Positions 50,803 to 61,197 are shown, counted from the first letter of the stretch. The stretch is 64,000 nucleotides of DNA from an uncultured Bacteroides sp. (GCF_963677945.1 NZ_OY782578.1:1240001-1304000); one strand, 5' to 3'. Translations and numbers: made by a program. The notes: a model not told the origin generated them from the letters alone.

Positions 50803-52749
50803 ATGGTTTCAGTTGAAGGATTAAAAGTCGAGTTTAATGCTAAAGCACTTTTCGACGATGTTTCGTATGTTATAAATAAGAAAGACCGCATTGGACTGAC
50901 TGGGAAAAATGGTGCAGGTAAATCTACCATGTTAAAGATTCTGGCCGGATTGCAGACTCCTACGGCTGGTACTGTTTCTGCGCCGAAAGACGTGACTATT
51001 GGTTATCTTCCCCAAGTGATGATTCTGAGTGATAATTACACGGTGATGGAAGAAGCCGAGCAGGCATTTGGACATATAAAAGAATTGCAGGAAGATATTC
51101 AGCGGATGAATCAGGAACTGGCTGACAGAACCGATTATGAGTCGGAAAGTTACCATAAACTGATTGACCGCTTTACTCATGAGAATGAACGTTTCCTGAT
51201 GATGGGGGGTACTAATTATCAGGCTGAAATTGAACGTACACTTGCCGGATTAGGTTTTAGCCGGGAGGATTTGTCGCGTCCAACTTCGGAATTTAGCGGA
51301 GGATGGCGTATGCGTATTGAGCTAGCAAAGCTCTTGCTGAGAAAACCGGATGTCCTTTTACTTGATGAGCCTACTAACCACCTGGATATTGAAAGTATTC
51401 AGTGGTTAGAGAATTTTCTTGCTACTCGTTGCAATGCGGTGGTATTGGTATCTCACGACCGTGCTTTTCTGGATGGAGTAACTACCCGTACTATTGAGAT
51501 TAATTGCGGAAAAATATATGATTATAAGGTTCCTTATTCACGTTATGTGGAACTTCGGATAGAACGAAGAGAGCAACAAATGCGTGCCTATGAGAATCAA
51601 CAGAAACAGATTCAGGATACAGAAGATTTTATAGAACGTTTCCGCTATAAAGCTACAAAAGCTGTGCAGGTACAAAGCCGTATCAAACAATTAGACAAGA
51701 TTGTTCGCCTTGAAATAGATGATGAAGATAACTCTTCGTTGAGGCTTAAATTTCCACCTGCTGCTCGTTCTGGTAACTATCCGATTATTGCTGAAGATTT
51801 GAAGAAAGCTTATGGTAATCATGTGGTTTATCATGATGTGAATCTCACAATTAATCGAGGTGAAAAAGTTGCTTTAGTTGGAAAGAACGGTGAAGGTAAA
51901 TCTACCTTGGTTAAATGTATCATCGGAGAGACTGACTATGAAGGTAAACTAACCATTGGTCATAATGTACAGATTGGCTACTTTGCCCAGAACCAAGCTC
52001 AGATGCTTGACGAAAATCTTACTGTTTTTGATACTATTGATTATGTGGCAACTGGAGATATTCGTACTAAAATTCGTGATATTCTGGGTGCTTTCATGTT
52101 TGGTGGTGAGGCATCCGACAAAAAGGTTAAGGTTCTCTCCGGAGGTGAACGTACTCGTCTGGCTATGATTAAGCTATTGCTCGAACCTGTTAATCTGCTC
52201 ATTCTCGATGAGCCTACCAATCACCTTGACTTACGAACAAAAGATGTGCTTAAGGATGCTATCAAGGATTTTGATGGAACGGTTATTATTGTTTCTCACG
52301 ACCGTGAATTTCTCGATGGCCTTGTAACAAAGGTTTATGAGTTTGGTGGCGGGGTAGTCAAGGAACATTTGGGCGGCATTTATGATTTCCTTCAAAAGAA
52401 AAAGATGGATAGTCTAAATGATTTGCAGCGCAAGCCTGAATTATCAGCTTCTCCTACTGCTCAGAATAATGAATCAGAAACTGTATCAGAGAATAAACTT
52501 TCTTATGAAGCACAGAAAGAACTTAATAAGAAACTGCGTAAGCTGGAAAAACAAGTCTCTGATTGCGAAAAGAAAATAGAAAATCTGGAAGATAAAATCT
52601 CAGCTGTTGAACTTAAAATGGCTACTCCTGAGGGAGCTTCAGATATGGATCTTTATGCTGAACATCAAAAACTGAAGCAGGATATGGACCGTGTTGTAGA
52701 AGAGTGGGAATCTGCTTCAATAGAACTTGAAGAGGCTAAAGGTGAATAA
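50803..52749 (+). CDS. ABC-F family ATPase
   Basis: A 648-residue soluble protein with two ABC ATPase domains and no membrane part. Domain 1 has Walker A GKNGAGKST, signature SGGWRMR and Walker B LLLDEPTNHLD. Domain 2 has GKNGEGKST, LSGGERTRL and LILDEPTNHLD. A charged linker lies between them (about residues 245-325) and a C-terminal coiled coil at about 560-645. ABC-F proteins act on the ribosome as translation factors or, in some branches, antibiotic protection. The overall shape with the C-terminal coiled coil is closest to housekeeping Uup/YdiF-type members. Nothing nearby suggests drug resistance. Confidence 0.93.
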   Translation: MVSVEGLKVEFNAKALFDDVSYVINKKDRIGLTGKNGAGKSTMLKILAGLQTPTAGTVSAPKDVTIGYLPQVMILSDNYTVMEEAEQAFGHIKELQEDIQRMNQELADRTDYESESYHKLIDRFTHENERFLMMGGTNYQAEIERTLAGLGFSREDLSRPTSEFSGGWRMRIELAKLLLRKPDVLLLDEPTNHLDIESIQWLENFLATRCNAVVLVSHDRAFLDGVTTRTIEINCGKIYDYKVPYSRYVELRIERREQQMRAYENQQKQIQDTEDFIERFRYKATKAVQVQSRIKQLDKIVRLEIDDEDNSSLRLKFPPAARSGNYPIIAEDLKKAYGNHVVYHDVNLTINRGEKVALVGKNGEGKSTLVKCIIGETDYEGKLTIGHNVQIGYFAQNQAQMLDENLTVFDTIDYVATGDIRTKIRDILGAFMFGGEASDKKVKVLSGGERTRLAMIKLLLEPVNLLILDEPTNHLDLRTKDVLKDAIKDFDGTVIIVSHDREFLDGLVTKVYEFGGGVVKEHLGGIYDFLQKKKMDSLNDLQRKPELSASPTAQNNESETVSENKLSYEAQKELNKKLRKLEKQVSDCEKKIENLEDKISAVELKMATPEGASDMDLYAEHQKLKQDMDRVVEEWESASIELEEAKGE

Positions 52750-52851
52750 AAATAACCTTAGAATAAATTTTGTATAAATAGTATTTTCTCTGTGATTTTT
52801 TTCTCAGATTTGCGTCAAACTAAATAAATGATATCGATAAATTGAGAATAT

Positions 52852-54885
52852 ATGAAATTAAAGAATTATTTGCCGTTGGTTGCATTTTGTGTAATGAGTA
52901 CAGGCTGGAATAGTGAAATGAATGCACAGTTAGCTCCAGGAGTTGACTTTAATAATCTCGATAAGAATGCTTTACCGGGAACTAGCTTTTATCAATACGC
53001 ATGTGGCGGATGGATGGAAAAGAATCCGCTTACAGGAGAATATTCACGTTTCGGCTCTTTTGATAAGTTGGCCGAAAATAATCGTGAACAGTTAAAAGGG
53101 CTTATTGAGGGACTTGCTTCTACAAAGAATCAGTCTGGTACAGTTGCACAAAAAATTGGTGATCTTTATAATATTGCCATGGACAGTGCTAAACTTAACA
53201 AAGAAGGTGCTGCTCCTATAAAGCCTTATTTGAAGAAAATTGCTTCTATAAAAGGTAAATCTGCTATCTATCCATTAATTGCTGAAATGCGCAAGATGGG
53301 TCTTGATCCATTCTTTACTGTTTATGTAAGCGCTGATGATATGAACAGCTCAATGAATATGATTCATACTTACCAAAGCGGTATTAGTATGGGTGAACGT
53401 GAATATTACCTGGACAACGATGACAAGACAAAAAATATTCGGGATAAGTATAAATTGCATGTTGCTAAGATGTTCCGTTTGGCCGGATTCGATAAAGCTT
53501 CTGCAGATAAGGCTATGGCATCTGTTATGCTGATTGAAACCCGATTGGCAAAAGCTGCTCGTACAAAGGTTGAATTGAGAGATCCTCATGCTAATTACAA
53601 CAAAATATCAGTTGTTGAACTTAAAAAACAATATCCTTCTTTTGGATGGGATGTATTCTTTACTAATTTTGGTCTGAAAGGTCTGAAAGAAATCAATATT
53701 GGTCAGCCGGCATCAATAAAAGAAGCTGTGACTATTATTAATTCTTTGCCATTGAAAGATCAGATTGCTTATTTGCAATGGAAACTGATTGATGCATCAG
53801 CTTCTTTCCTTAGCGATGATATGTATGCTCAAAACTTTGATTTTTACAGCAAGACTATAAATGGTGTTAAGGAGATGAAACCTCGTTGGAAACGTGCTGT
53901 AGCAGTTGTTGATGGCTCGTTGGGAGAGGCTGTTGGACAAATGTATACCGAAAAATATTTCCCTGCTGCTGCTAAGGAAAGAATGGTAACCTTGGTTAAA
54001 AACCTTCAGGCATCGTTAGGACAACGTATACAGAATTTAGCTTGGATGAGCGATGTAACTAAGGTTAAAGCTCAGGAAAAACTGGCAGCTTTCACTGTAA
54101 AGATTGGATATCCTGATAAATGGAGAGACTATTCTTCACTGCAGATTAAGAATGATTCATACTGGGAAAATGCACAACGTGCAAACCGCTTTGAACATGA
54201 TTATATGATTAGTAAAGCTAATAAACCAGTAGATAAGAGTGAGTGGTATATGACTCCTCAGACTGTGAATGCTTACTATAATCCTACAACAAACGAAATT
54301 TGTTTCCCTGCCGGAATTCTACAATATCCTTTCTTCGATATGAATGCTGATGATGCATTTAACTATGGAGCTATTGGCGTGGTTATCGGACATGAAATGA
54401 CTCACGGATTTGATGATCAGGGAAGACAATATGATAAAGAAGGAAACCTGAAAGACTGGTGGACCGCAGAAGATGCAAAGAACTTTGAAGCTCGTGCTGC
54501 TGTAATGGCAAACTTCTTCGACAACATTGAAGTTGCTCCTGGAGTACATGCAAATGGTAAGTTTACTCTTGGAGAGAATATCGCCGATCATGGTGGATTA
54601 CAGGTTGCTTATAATGCATTTAAAAATGCAACAAAAAATGCTCCTCTTCAAACGATAGATGGCTTCACTCCAGAACAACGTTTCTTCTTGTCTTATGCAG
54701 GTGTATGGGCAAACAATATTCGTCCGGAAGCAATTTTAAGCCGTACGAAATCAGATCCTCACTCATTGGGTAAATGGCGTGTTGATGGAGCACTTCCTCA
54801 AATCGGTGCATGGTATGATGCTTTCAATATTACAGCGAAAGATGCAATGTATCTTCCTGTTGAAAAGAGAGTGTCTATTTGGTAG
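52852..54885 (+). CDS. M13 family (neprilysin/PepO) metallopeptidase, exported
   Basis: A 677-residue zinc endopeptidase with a signal peptide (about residues 1-26, ending NAQ). The N-terminal M13 domain begins DFNNLDKNALPGTSFYQYAC. The catalytic domain has the HEXXH motif as H514-E515-M-T-H518 with third zinc ligand E575 in GENIADHGG, plus the NAYYNPTTNEICFPAGIL substrate-binding strand. It ends with the family's C-terminal W (VSIW). It probably degrades small peptides in the periplasm or at the surface. A strong terminator follows. Confidence 0.95.
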   Translation: MKLKNYLPLVAFCVMSTGWNSEMNAQLAPGVDFNNLDKNALPGTSFYQYACGGWMEKNPLTGEYSRFGSFDKLAENNREQLKGLIEGLASTKNQSGTVAQKIGDLYNIAMDSAKLNKEGAAPIKPYLKKIASIKGKSAIYPLIAEMRKMGLDPFFTVYVSADDMNSSMNMIHTYQSGISMGEREYYLDNDDKTKNIRDKYKLHVAKMFRLAGFDKASADKAMASVMLIETRLAKAARTKVELRDPHANYNKISVVELKKQYPSFGWDVFFTNFGLKGLKEINIGQPASIKEAVTIINSLPLKDQIAYLQWKLIDASASFLSDDMYAQNFDFYSKTINGVKEMKPRWKRAVAVVDGSLGEAVGQMYTEKYFPAAAKERMVTLVKNLQASLGQRIQNLAWMSDVTKVKAQEKLAAFTVKIGYPDKWRDYSSLQIKNDSYWENAQRANRFEHDYMISKANKPVDKSEWYMTPQTVNAYYNPTTNEICFPAGILQYPFFDMNADDAFNYGAIGVVIGHEMTHGFDDQGRQYDKEGNLKDWWTAEDAKNFEARAAVMANFFDNIEVAPGVHANGKFTLGENIADHGGLQVAYNAFKNATKNAPLQTIDGFTPEQRFFLSYAGVWANNIRPEAILSRTKSDPHSLGKWRVDGALPQIGAWYDAFNITAKDAMYLPVEKRVSIW

Positions 54886-54910
54886 AAGTAGTTTTCTTTT
54901 ATAATATTTT

Positions 54911-54953
54911 AGAGGTAAATGTCCAGATTATTGGCATTTACCTCTTTTTTTCT
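54911..54953 (+). terminator. Terminator after the M13 peptidase gene
   Basis: AGAGGTAAATG (54911-54921) is mirrored at 54935-54945 and followed by a long T run. Confidence 0.9.
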
Positions 54954-54975
54954 TTTATCTCTTAATTTAAAACAT

Positions 54976-54983
54976 TACTTTTG
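54976..54983 (+). promoter_or_regulatory. -7 promoter element of the His-rich gene / metal-efflux block
   Basis: TACTTTTG fits TAnnTTTG and stands 19 bases before the ATG at 55002. Confidence 0.65.
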
Positions 54984-55001
54984 TTCCGTAAGATTAAAAG
55001 A

Positions 55002-55388
55002 ATGAAAAAGAGGAAATATTTCGGTATATTTTTATTGATGGTCAGCATGCTTGTGTTGATTGTACCGGTATTGCCCCATCATCACCATTATGATGACGAT
55101 ATTTGTTTCCATCACGATGATGATACTTCAACATCTGCCCACCATCAATCAAATCCGGATTGTGACGGCTATTGTATTACTAATCTTCATTTTTCTGTTC
55201 AACATTATATTAATACGGTTGCACAGCCTCTTTATTCCCATGATATTGCATTGTTTACAAGGACAATTCTAAATTCATTGCTTCCTCCCAGACTGGAAAT
55301 TCTTGATCGTTTTTATTATTATATAGAGTTTCTCCATAGTGCGGATATCTCCCGTGTCGTAAGCCTTCGTGCACCTCCTGCTCTTTAA
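55002..55388 (+). CDS. Histidine-rich membrane/periplasmic small protein next to metal efflux genes
   Basis: A 128-residue protein with one hydrophobic N-terminal segment (about residues 6-25) that may be a membrane anchor or signal. A metal-binding-like cluster follows: HHHHYDDDICFHHDDD near residues 27-42, then further His and two Cys (PDCDGYC). I do not recognise a characterised family, though similar His-rich small proteins precede CusA-type genes in Bacteroides. It may sense or buffer the metal exported by the adjacent CusA-TolC/CusB system. The ATG at 55002 follows the promoter; an upstream TTG at 54981 falls within it. Confidence 0.7.
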   Translation: MKKRKYFGIFLLMVSMLVLIVPVLPHHHHYDDDICFHHDDDTSTSAHHQSNPDCDGYCITNLHFSVQHYINTVAQPLYSHDIALFTRTILNSLLPPRLEILDRFYYYIEFLHSADISRVVSLRAPPAL

Positions 55389-55601
55389 ATGTAAAGGCGG
55401 GTAATTTTTCTGCCACAGATTCAAATCAAACTTATATTAACGAATAAACAGCTGAATTACTGTCGCTTTGTTTATAGTTGAAAAGTTTTTTTAACTGTAG
55501 CAAAAAAGTAATATTATTTTGCTGTTCGTTATTTATTAATTAATGATTCTATAATGATGAAATCATTAATTCTGTATTAATTCAAATAAAGTATATATTT
55601 C

Positions 55602-58600
55602 ATGATAGAACGTATCATTCAATTCTCAATAAAAAATAAATTTATTATTGGGTTATTTATTGTAGCATTGATTGGATGGGGTACATATTCATTGACTCGT
55701 TTACCAATTGATGCTATACCTGATATTACGAATAATCAGGTGCAGATTATCTCAATAGCTCCATCGTTAGCCGTTCAGGAGGTGGAAAGTGTAATAACTG
55801 CACCAATTGAAGTTGCAGTTGCCAATATTCCCGATATTATAGAGCTTCGTTCTATATCCCGGTTAGGGTTATCGGTGGTTACTGTTGTTTTTAAAGATAA
55901 TGTTGATGTCTATTGGGCTCGGCAACAACTAAATGAAAGATTGAAAGAAGCTGAAGAAGTTATACCTTCAGGTCTGGCAAAAATAGAATTAGCTCCAATT
56001 TCAACAGGGCTGGGAGAGATTTTTCAATATCGCCTTGCGGTTGAAAAAGGTTATGAACATAAATATACCCCGATGGATTTGCGTACACTTCAGGATTGGG
56101 TCGTGCGTAGAGAAATGCTGGGAACTCCGGGTGTAGCAGAAATTAATAGTTACGGAGGTTTTGTAAAGCAGTATGAGATCGCTGTAAATCCTGAAAGACT
56201 GAGAGCTATGAATCTCACTCTTACAGATATCTTCAATGCTCTCGAAAAGAATAATGAAAATACCGGTAGTGCTTACATTGATAAAAAACCAACTGCATAT
56301 TTCATCAGAGGTATCGGACTGGTAAAAACGATAGAAGACATTCAGAAAATTGTTGTTAAGAGCAATTCTTCTGGTATTCCGGTGCTGATAAGAGATGTAG
56401 CCGCGGTGCAATATGGTAATGCAACCCGGTACGGTGCTTTTGTTGTCGATACAGCAGAATCCGTAGGTGGAGTTGTAATGATGCTTAAAGGTGCTAATGC
56501 ACACAGAGTGATTAAGGATGTAGAGACCCGGATTGAATCCATACAGAAATCATTGCCAAAGGGAGTGAAGATAGAACCGTTCCTGAACCGATCTGATCTT
56601 GTAGGCCGTTCTATAAGTACTGTTTCACGTAACTTGATTGAGGGGGCGCTGATTGTTATTTTTGTTCTTGTGCTGTTCCTTGGAAATGTAAGAGCCGGAT
56701 TGGTTGTAGCCTCAGTAATTCCGCTATCAATGCTGTTTGCTCTTTCCATGATGAACCTGTTTGGCGTCTCGGGAAATCTAATGAGCTTGGGTGCTATCGA
56801 CTTTGGTCTGATAGTAGATGGAGCTGTGATTATTGTAGAAAGTGTAGTACATCATGTTTCAAAAGCCAGCTCAAAACTTGATGGACGTACACTCACTCAG
56901 GATGAGATGGATGAAAGTGTGTTTAAAGCTTCAAGCCGGATAAGAAAAGCTGCAGCATTTGGTGAGATTATTATTCTGATTGTGTATTTACCAATCATGG
57001 CATTAACGGGCATTGAAGGAAAGATGTTCCAGCCTATGGCATTTGTTGTTTGTTTCGCTATTCTTGGAGCATTTATTCTGTCTCTTACTTATGTACCGAT
57101 GGTTTCGGCTCTTTTCCTTGACCGGAAAACAGTGCATAAACGAAACTTCTCAGATAAGCTGATGGATAAAATTCATTGTTTTTTTAATCCTATCTTTAAG
57201 CTTGCTTTAAGAAGAAAACGTACTGTGTCTATAAGTGCTGTTGTGGCCTTTGTTTTAAGTATGTTCTTGTTCAATTCTTTAGGAGGTGAATTTATTCCGC
57301 AATTAGAAGAAGGAGATCTTGCTGCTGGTGTTATTACATTGCAAGGAGGTTCACTCTCAAATACAGTTGAGGTGGTTGAAAAAGCAAATAAGATTCTGCT
57401 TGATAATTTCCCCGAAATAAAGCATATTGTATGTAAGATTGGTGCCGGCGAAATTCCGACCGACCCTACACCTATGGAAACCGGAGATTATATTATTACA
57501 CTGAAAGATAAGAGTGAATGGACTTCGGCTGAAACACGCGAAGAATTGGTTGAAAAGATGCAAGATAAGTTAATTCCTCTTGCAGGAGTAAAGTTTGAAT
57601 TTCAGCAACCTATTCAAATGCGTTTTAATGAATTGATGTCTGGTTCTAAACAGGATGTGGCCGTTAAAATATTCGGTGACGATCTGAATACCTTGGCTGA
57701 TAAGGCTGTCAATGTGGAAAAAATAATAAAAGAGGTCGATGGTGCCGAAGATATAAGTGTTGAAAAGGTTACGGGATTGGCTCAGATTCAGGTTAATTAT
57801 AATCGTGATCGTTTGGCTCAATATGGAATCTCAATCGATGATGTGAATAAAGTCCTTCGATCAGCATTTGCGGGTAGTCAGGCCGGAGTTGTATACGATG
57901 AAGAAAAACGATTCGACCTTGTTGTTCGTCTGGATAAAGATTACCGCCAGAATTTAGATGATGTAAAGAGCTTATCTGTTGTTGCTCCGAATGGAGAGCA
58001 GATACCTTTTGAACAGTTGGCCGATATATCTATTAAGTCTGGTCCGGCACAGGTTTCAAGAGAAGAAACCAAACGTCGTATTACTATAGGGTTCAATGTT
58101 CGTAACAGAGACGTTCAGAGTGTTATTAGTGACGTAACAGCCAAGATAAATAAGCAAATAACCCTTCCTACCGGTTACTATATATCTTATGGTGGTCAAT
58201 TTAAGAATCTTGAGGCAGCTAAAGACAGGCTTGCTATAGCATTACCTATTGCACTGCTTTTAATATTTGTTTTGTTGTATTTTACTTTCCATTCAGTAAA
58301 GCAAACTTTATTGATATATACAGCAGTGCCGATGTCGGCCATTGGAGGTGTTCTTGCTTTGTGGATACGTGGAATGAATTTCTCCATTTCTGCCGGAGTA
58401 GGTTTTATTGCTCTGTTTGGTGTGGCCGTGCTCAACGGTATAGTGCTGATATCTGAGTTTAACCGACTGGAAAAGGATGGTTTTGAAGATATAACGGAAA
58501 GGGTTATTAAAGGATTGCAGACTCGTTTGCGACCGGTTATTATGACGGCTGCTGCTGCTTCTCTGGGGTTCTTGCCTATGGCAATATCCACTTCGGCCGG

Positions 58601-59990
58601 AGCAGAAGTGCAAAAACCGTTGGCAACGGTGGTAATTGGTGGATTGATTACTTCTACATTGCTGACTCTTGTAGTTCTTCCGGTATTCTATGTTATATTC
58701 TCTACTCATAGTTTTAAAGCACTGTTTAAACGTAAATCAATGAAAATACTTTCGGTATTCATGCTCTTGCTTTTTACAGCACCGGCTTTTAGTGGTATGA
58801 AAGCTCAGCAATCAAAGACTGTTAGTTTGCACGATGCTATTCAACTGGCATTGGACAACAACCTGAACGTTCGTTCTTCAGCATATTCAGTTGATGCTCA
58901 GAAAGCTCTGAAAGGAGCTTCATGGGATTTGGGGAAAACCAGCGTTGAAATGCAGTATGGCAAATTTAATTCTTATACGAAAGATAATAGTTTTACTGTA
59001 TCGCAGTCTATAGCATTCCCAACTGTTTATATCAACCAAAGTAAACTGGCTGATGCTAAGGTGAAGAGTAGTGAATGGCAACTAAAGGGTTCACGTCTTG
59101 AAACTGCAACAATGGTTAAGCAGGTTTATTGGCAGCTTGCTTTTCTGCACTCAAAACAAAGATTACTGAGTTATCAGGATAGCTTGTATACCGGTTTCCT
59201 GCGAGCTGCAGAATTACGAACCAAAGTTGGTGAAACCAATAAACTGGAAATGATTACAGCTCGCTCTCAGAGTATGGAGATTAAAAACCAACTGCGCCAA
59301 ACAGTTTCAGATATGGATATATTGAAAAGAAAGTTGCAGACTCTTTTAAATACCGATGTTTCTTATTCTCCGGCAGATAGTATATTGAAACGAATAGAAT
59401 ATAATCCATTAATTGATAGTATGGCTGTAGCTCAAAATCCATCGCTTGGATATGTTCAGCAACAGGTTCAGGTTTCACAGATTGAAAGGAAGTTGGAAAA
59501 AAGCAAGATGTTGCCCGACTTTAGTATCGGTTATTCCAGTCAGACAATGGTGGGAACGCAAGATGTAAATGGTGTATCAAGAGCTTTTGGAAGGGGAGAC
59601 CGGTTTAATTCTGTACAAGTAGGAGTAGCCGTTCCGCTTTGGTTTGTTTCTGGTAATTCGAAAAACAAAGCTGCCAAAATCTCCGAGAAGATTGCTAAGA
59701 CTAATGCCGAAAGTTATTCGAAAGAGTTATCAGGCAGTTATCGCTCTTTGCTTGATGAATATAACAAGTATTCCGGTAGTGTAGATTATTATGAGAAGCA
59801 GGCTATTCCCGAGGCCAATCTTATTATTGACCAATCTACACGTAGCTATAAATCGGGGGCTATGGATTATTTTGAATATGTACTGAGCCTTGGAAGAGCC
59901 TTAGACATAAAGCAGAACTATCTTGATGCTCTTAATAGCTATAACCAAACCATCATTAATATTGAATTTATAACAGGTAAAATATTCTAA
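55602..59990 (+). CDS. CusA/CzcA-type heavy-metal RND pump fused to a TolC-like outer-membrane channel
   Basis: One frame of 1462 residues encodes two proteins' worth of efflux machinery. Residues 1 to about 1045 are a heavy-metal RND transporter: start MIERIIQFSIKNKFIIGLF, membrane motif GAIDFGLIVDGAVIIVESV with the proton-relay Asp, and large periplasmic loops. Residues 1047-1068 look like a second signal segment (MKILSVFMLLLFTAPAFSG, ATG codon at 58740). Residues about 1075-1462 are an outer-membrane factor (TolC type): SLHDAIQLALDNNLNVRSSA, VGETNKLEMITARSQ and a long coiled-coil pair. The metal could be Cu, Ag, Zn or Co; it is not readable. CusB follows after two bases. Confidence 0.93.
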   Translation: MIERIIQFSIKNKFIIGLFIVALIGWGTYSLTRLPIDAIPDITNNQVQIISIAPSLAVQEVESVITAPIEVAVANIPDIIELRSISRLGLSVVTVVFKDNVDVYWARQQLNERLKEAEEVIPSGLAKIELAPISTGLGEIFQYRLAVEKGYEHKYTPMDLRTLQDWVVRREMLGTPGVAEINSYGGFVKQYEIAVNPERLRAMNLTLTDIFNALEKNNENTGSAYIDKKPTAYFIRGIGLVKTIEDIQKIVVKSNSSGIPVLIRDVAAVQYGNATRYGAFVVDTAESVGGVVMMLKGANAHRVIKDVETRIESIQKSLPKGVKIEPFLNRSDLVGRSISTVSRNLIEGALIVIFVLVLFLGNVRAGLVVASVIPLSMLFALSMMNLFGVSGNLMSLGAIDFGLIVDGAVIIVESVVHHVSKASSKLDGRTLTQDEMDESVFKASSRIRKAAAFGEIIILIVYLPIMALTGIEGKMFQPMAFVVCFAILGAFILSLTYVPMVSALFLDRKTVHKRNFSDKLMDKIHCFFNPIFKLALRRKRTVSISAVVAFVLSMFLFNSLGGEFIPQLEEGDLAAGVITLQGGSLSNTVEVVEKANKILLDNFPEIKHIVCKIGAGEIPTDPTPMETGDYIITLKDKSEWTSAETREELVEKMQDKLIPLAGVKFEFQQPIQMRFNELMSGSKQDVAVKIFGDDLNTLADKAVNVEKIIKEVDGAEDISVEKVTGLAQIQVNYNRDRLAQYGISIDDVNKVLRSAFAGSQAGVVYDEEKRFDLVVRLDKDYRQNLDDVKSLSVVAPNGEQIPFEQLADISIKSGPAQVSREETKRRITIGFNVRNRDVQSVISDVTAKINKQITLPTGYYISYGGQFKNLEAAKDRLAIALPIALLLIFVLLYFTFHSVKQTLLIYTAVPMSAIGGVLALWIRGMNFSISAGVGFIALFGVAVLNGIVLISEFNRLEKDGFEDITERVIKGLQTRLRPVIMTAAAASLGFLPMAISTSAGAEVQKPLATVVIGGLITSTLLTLVVLPVFYVIFSTHSFKALFKRKSMKILSVFMLLLFTAPAFSGMKAQQSKTVSLHDAIQLALDNNLNVRSSAYSVDAQKALKGASWDLGKTSVEMQYGKFNSYTKDNSFTVSQSIAFPTVYINQSKLADAKVKSSEWQLKGSRLETATMVKQVYWQLAFLHSKQRLLSYQDSLYTGFLRAAELRTKVGETNKLEMITARSQSMEIKNQLRQTVSDMDILKRKLQTLLNTDVSYSPADSILKRIEYNPLIDSMAVAQNPSLGYVQQQVQVSQIERKLEKSKMLPDFSIGYSSQTMVGTQDVNGVSRAFGRGDRFNSVQVGVAVPLWFVSGNSKNKAAKISEKIAKTNAESYSKELSGSYRSLLDEYNKYSGSVDYYEKQAIPEANLIIDQSTRSYKSGAMDYFEYVLSLGRALDIKQNYLDALNSYNQTIINIEFITGKIF

Positions 59991-59992
59991 AA

Positions 59993-61186
59993 ATGAACTA
60001 TATGTCAAAATATAAATTTGTCACTGTTTCTTTTCTGTTTGTGTTAGTTACAGTGTTAGCTGCATGTGGAGGAAGTAAAAAAACAGACGAAGAAGGTAAA
60101 GAAGCCGAAGTTATTCCGGAAGATATTGTAGAAATGCGCTTTGACCAGATAAAACTGGCCGATATTCAGCTTGGGAAAATAGAGACTCGTTCTTTAAGTG
60201 GTACTACTAAAGTAAACGGTGTAGTATCTGTTGCACCACAAAGTTTTGCCACTGTTTGTGCTCCAATGGGCGGTTATGTGAAGAGGACTTCACTTCTGCC
60301 TGGTACTCTGGTTCATAAAGGGCAATTACTTGCTGTGATTGAAAATCCAGAGTTTATTGATCTTCAACAGAGTTTTCTTGAAGCAAAAAACAAATATAAG
60401 TTTGCGGTGGCAGAGCATAAGCGCCATTCTGAATTGTATGAGAATGATGTCTATTCTCAAAAAAGCATGCAACAGAATACTGCCGATTATAAAAATTTAA
60501 AGGCACAGTTAAATGCTTTAAGACAAAAGCTTGCTCTTATAGGCATAAATCCCGATAAATTGAATGAAAACAGTATTCATTCTTCTACTTCCATCGTATC
60601 TCCTATAACGGGCTATGTAAAAGCTGTAAATGTTAACATAGGAAAGTATGTTACTCCGTCCGATATTATGTTCGAGATAGTAAATAATGATAAGCTCTTC
60701 CTGGAGCTCACTCTTTTTGAAAAAGATGCAGCAAAGGTTAGTAAAGGACAAAAAATCAATTTCCTTATCAATAATGAATCAGATCAGCACGAAGCTATTG
60801 TATTTCAAACCGGAAAATCAGTAAGTGGAGACAAAACTTATAAAGTTTATGCCAATGTGGTGAGCAAATGTAAGAACGTTATTCCCGGAATGTATGTAAA
60901 TGCTGCTATCGAAACATTTGGTAATAAAGTAACTGCTTTGCCTTCCGAAGCTATTGTTAGCTTTGACGATAAAGATTATATCTTTGTTTTTGATAAGAAT
61001 AAGCAGGAAAGTGGGAAATCATTTACTGAATATCGCATGGTCGAAGTGCGTAAAGGTGTTACAGATAGCGGTTATACTGAAGTTGTATTGCCTGAGGACT
61101 TTGATGTAAACACTACCAAGGTAGTTATTAAAGGTGCTTATAATTTACTCTCTGCAAAGAAAAATGCAGGAGAAATGAGTTGCTAG
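59993..61186 (+). CDS. Efflux RND periplasmic adaptor lipoprotein (CusB/CzcB type)
   Basis: A 397-residue membrane-fusion protein, lipoprotein-anchored (lipobox VLAACG, Cys near residue 24). It has a beta-barrel and lipoyl hairpin arrangement: GYVKRTSLLPGTLVHKGQLLAVIENPEF, a coiled-coil hairpin (about residues 125-180), then IVSPITGYVKAVNVNIGKYV and the C-terminal membrane-proximal domain. It links the RND pump to the outer-membrane channel. It starts two bases after the CusA-TolC fusion ends, so the two are one operon. The start could be ATG 59993 or 60002. Confidence 0.93.
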   Translation: MNYMSKYKFVTVSFLFVLVTVLAACGGSKKTDEEGKEAEVIPEDIVEMRFDQIKLADIQLGKIETRSLSGTTKVNGVVSVAPQSFATVCAPMGGYVKRTSLLPGTLVHKGQLLAVIENPEFIDLQQSFLEAKNKYKFAVAEHKRHSELYENDVYSQKSMQQNTADYKNLKAQLNALRQKLALIGINPDKLNENSIHSSTSIVSPITGYVKAVNVNIGKYVTPSDIMFEIVNNDKLFLELTLFEKDAAKVSKGQKINFLINNESDQHEAIVFQTGKSVSGDKTYKVYANVVSKCKNVIPGMYVNAAIETFGNKVTALPSEAIVSFDDKDYIFVFDKNKQESGKSFTEYRMVEVRKGVTDSGYTEVVLPEDFDVNTTKVVIKGAYNLLSAKKNAGEMSC

Positions 61187-61197
61187 TTATTCATTAC

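Noticed and set aside
50803-52749. Antibiotic-resistance ABC-F protein
   Set aside because: The sequence and its C-terminal coiled coil look like a housekeeping Uup/YdiF-type member, with no leader attenuator or resistance neighbours.
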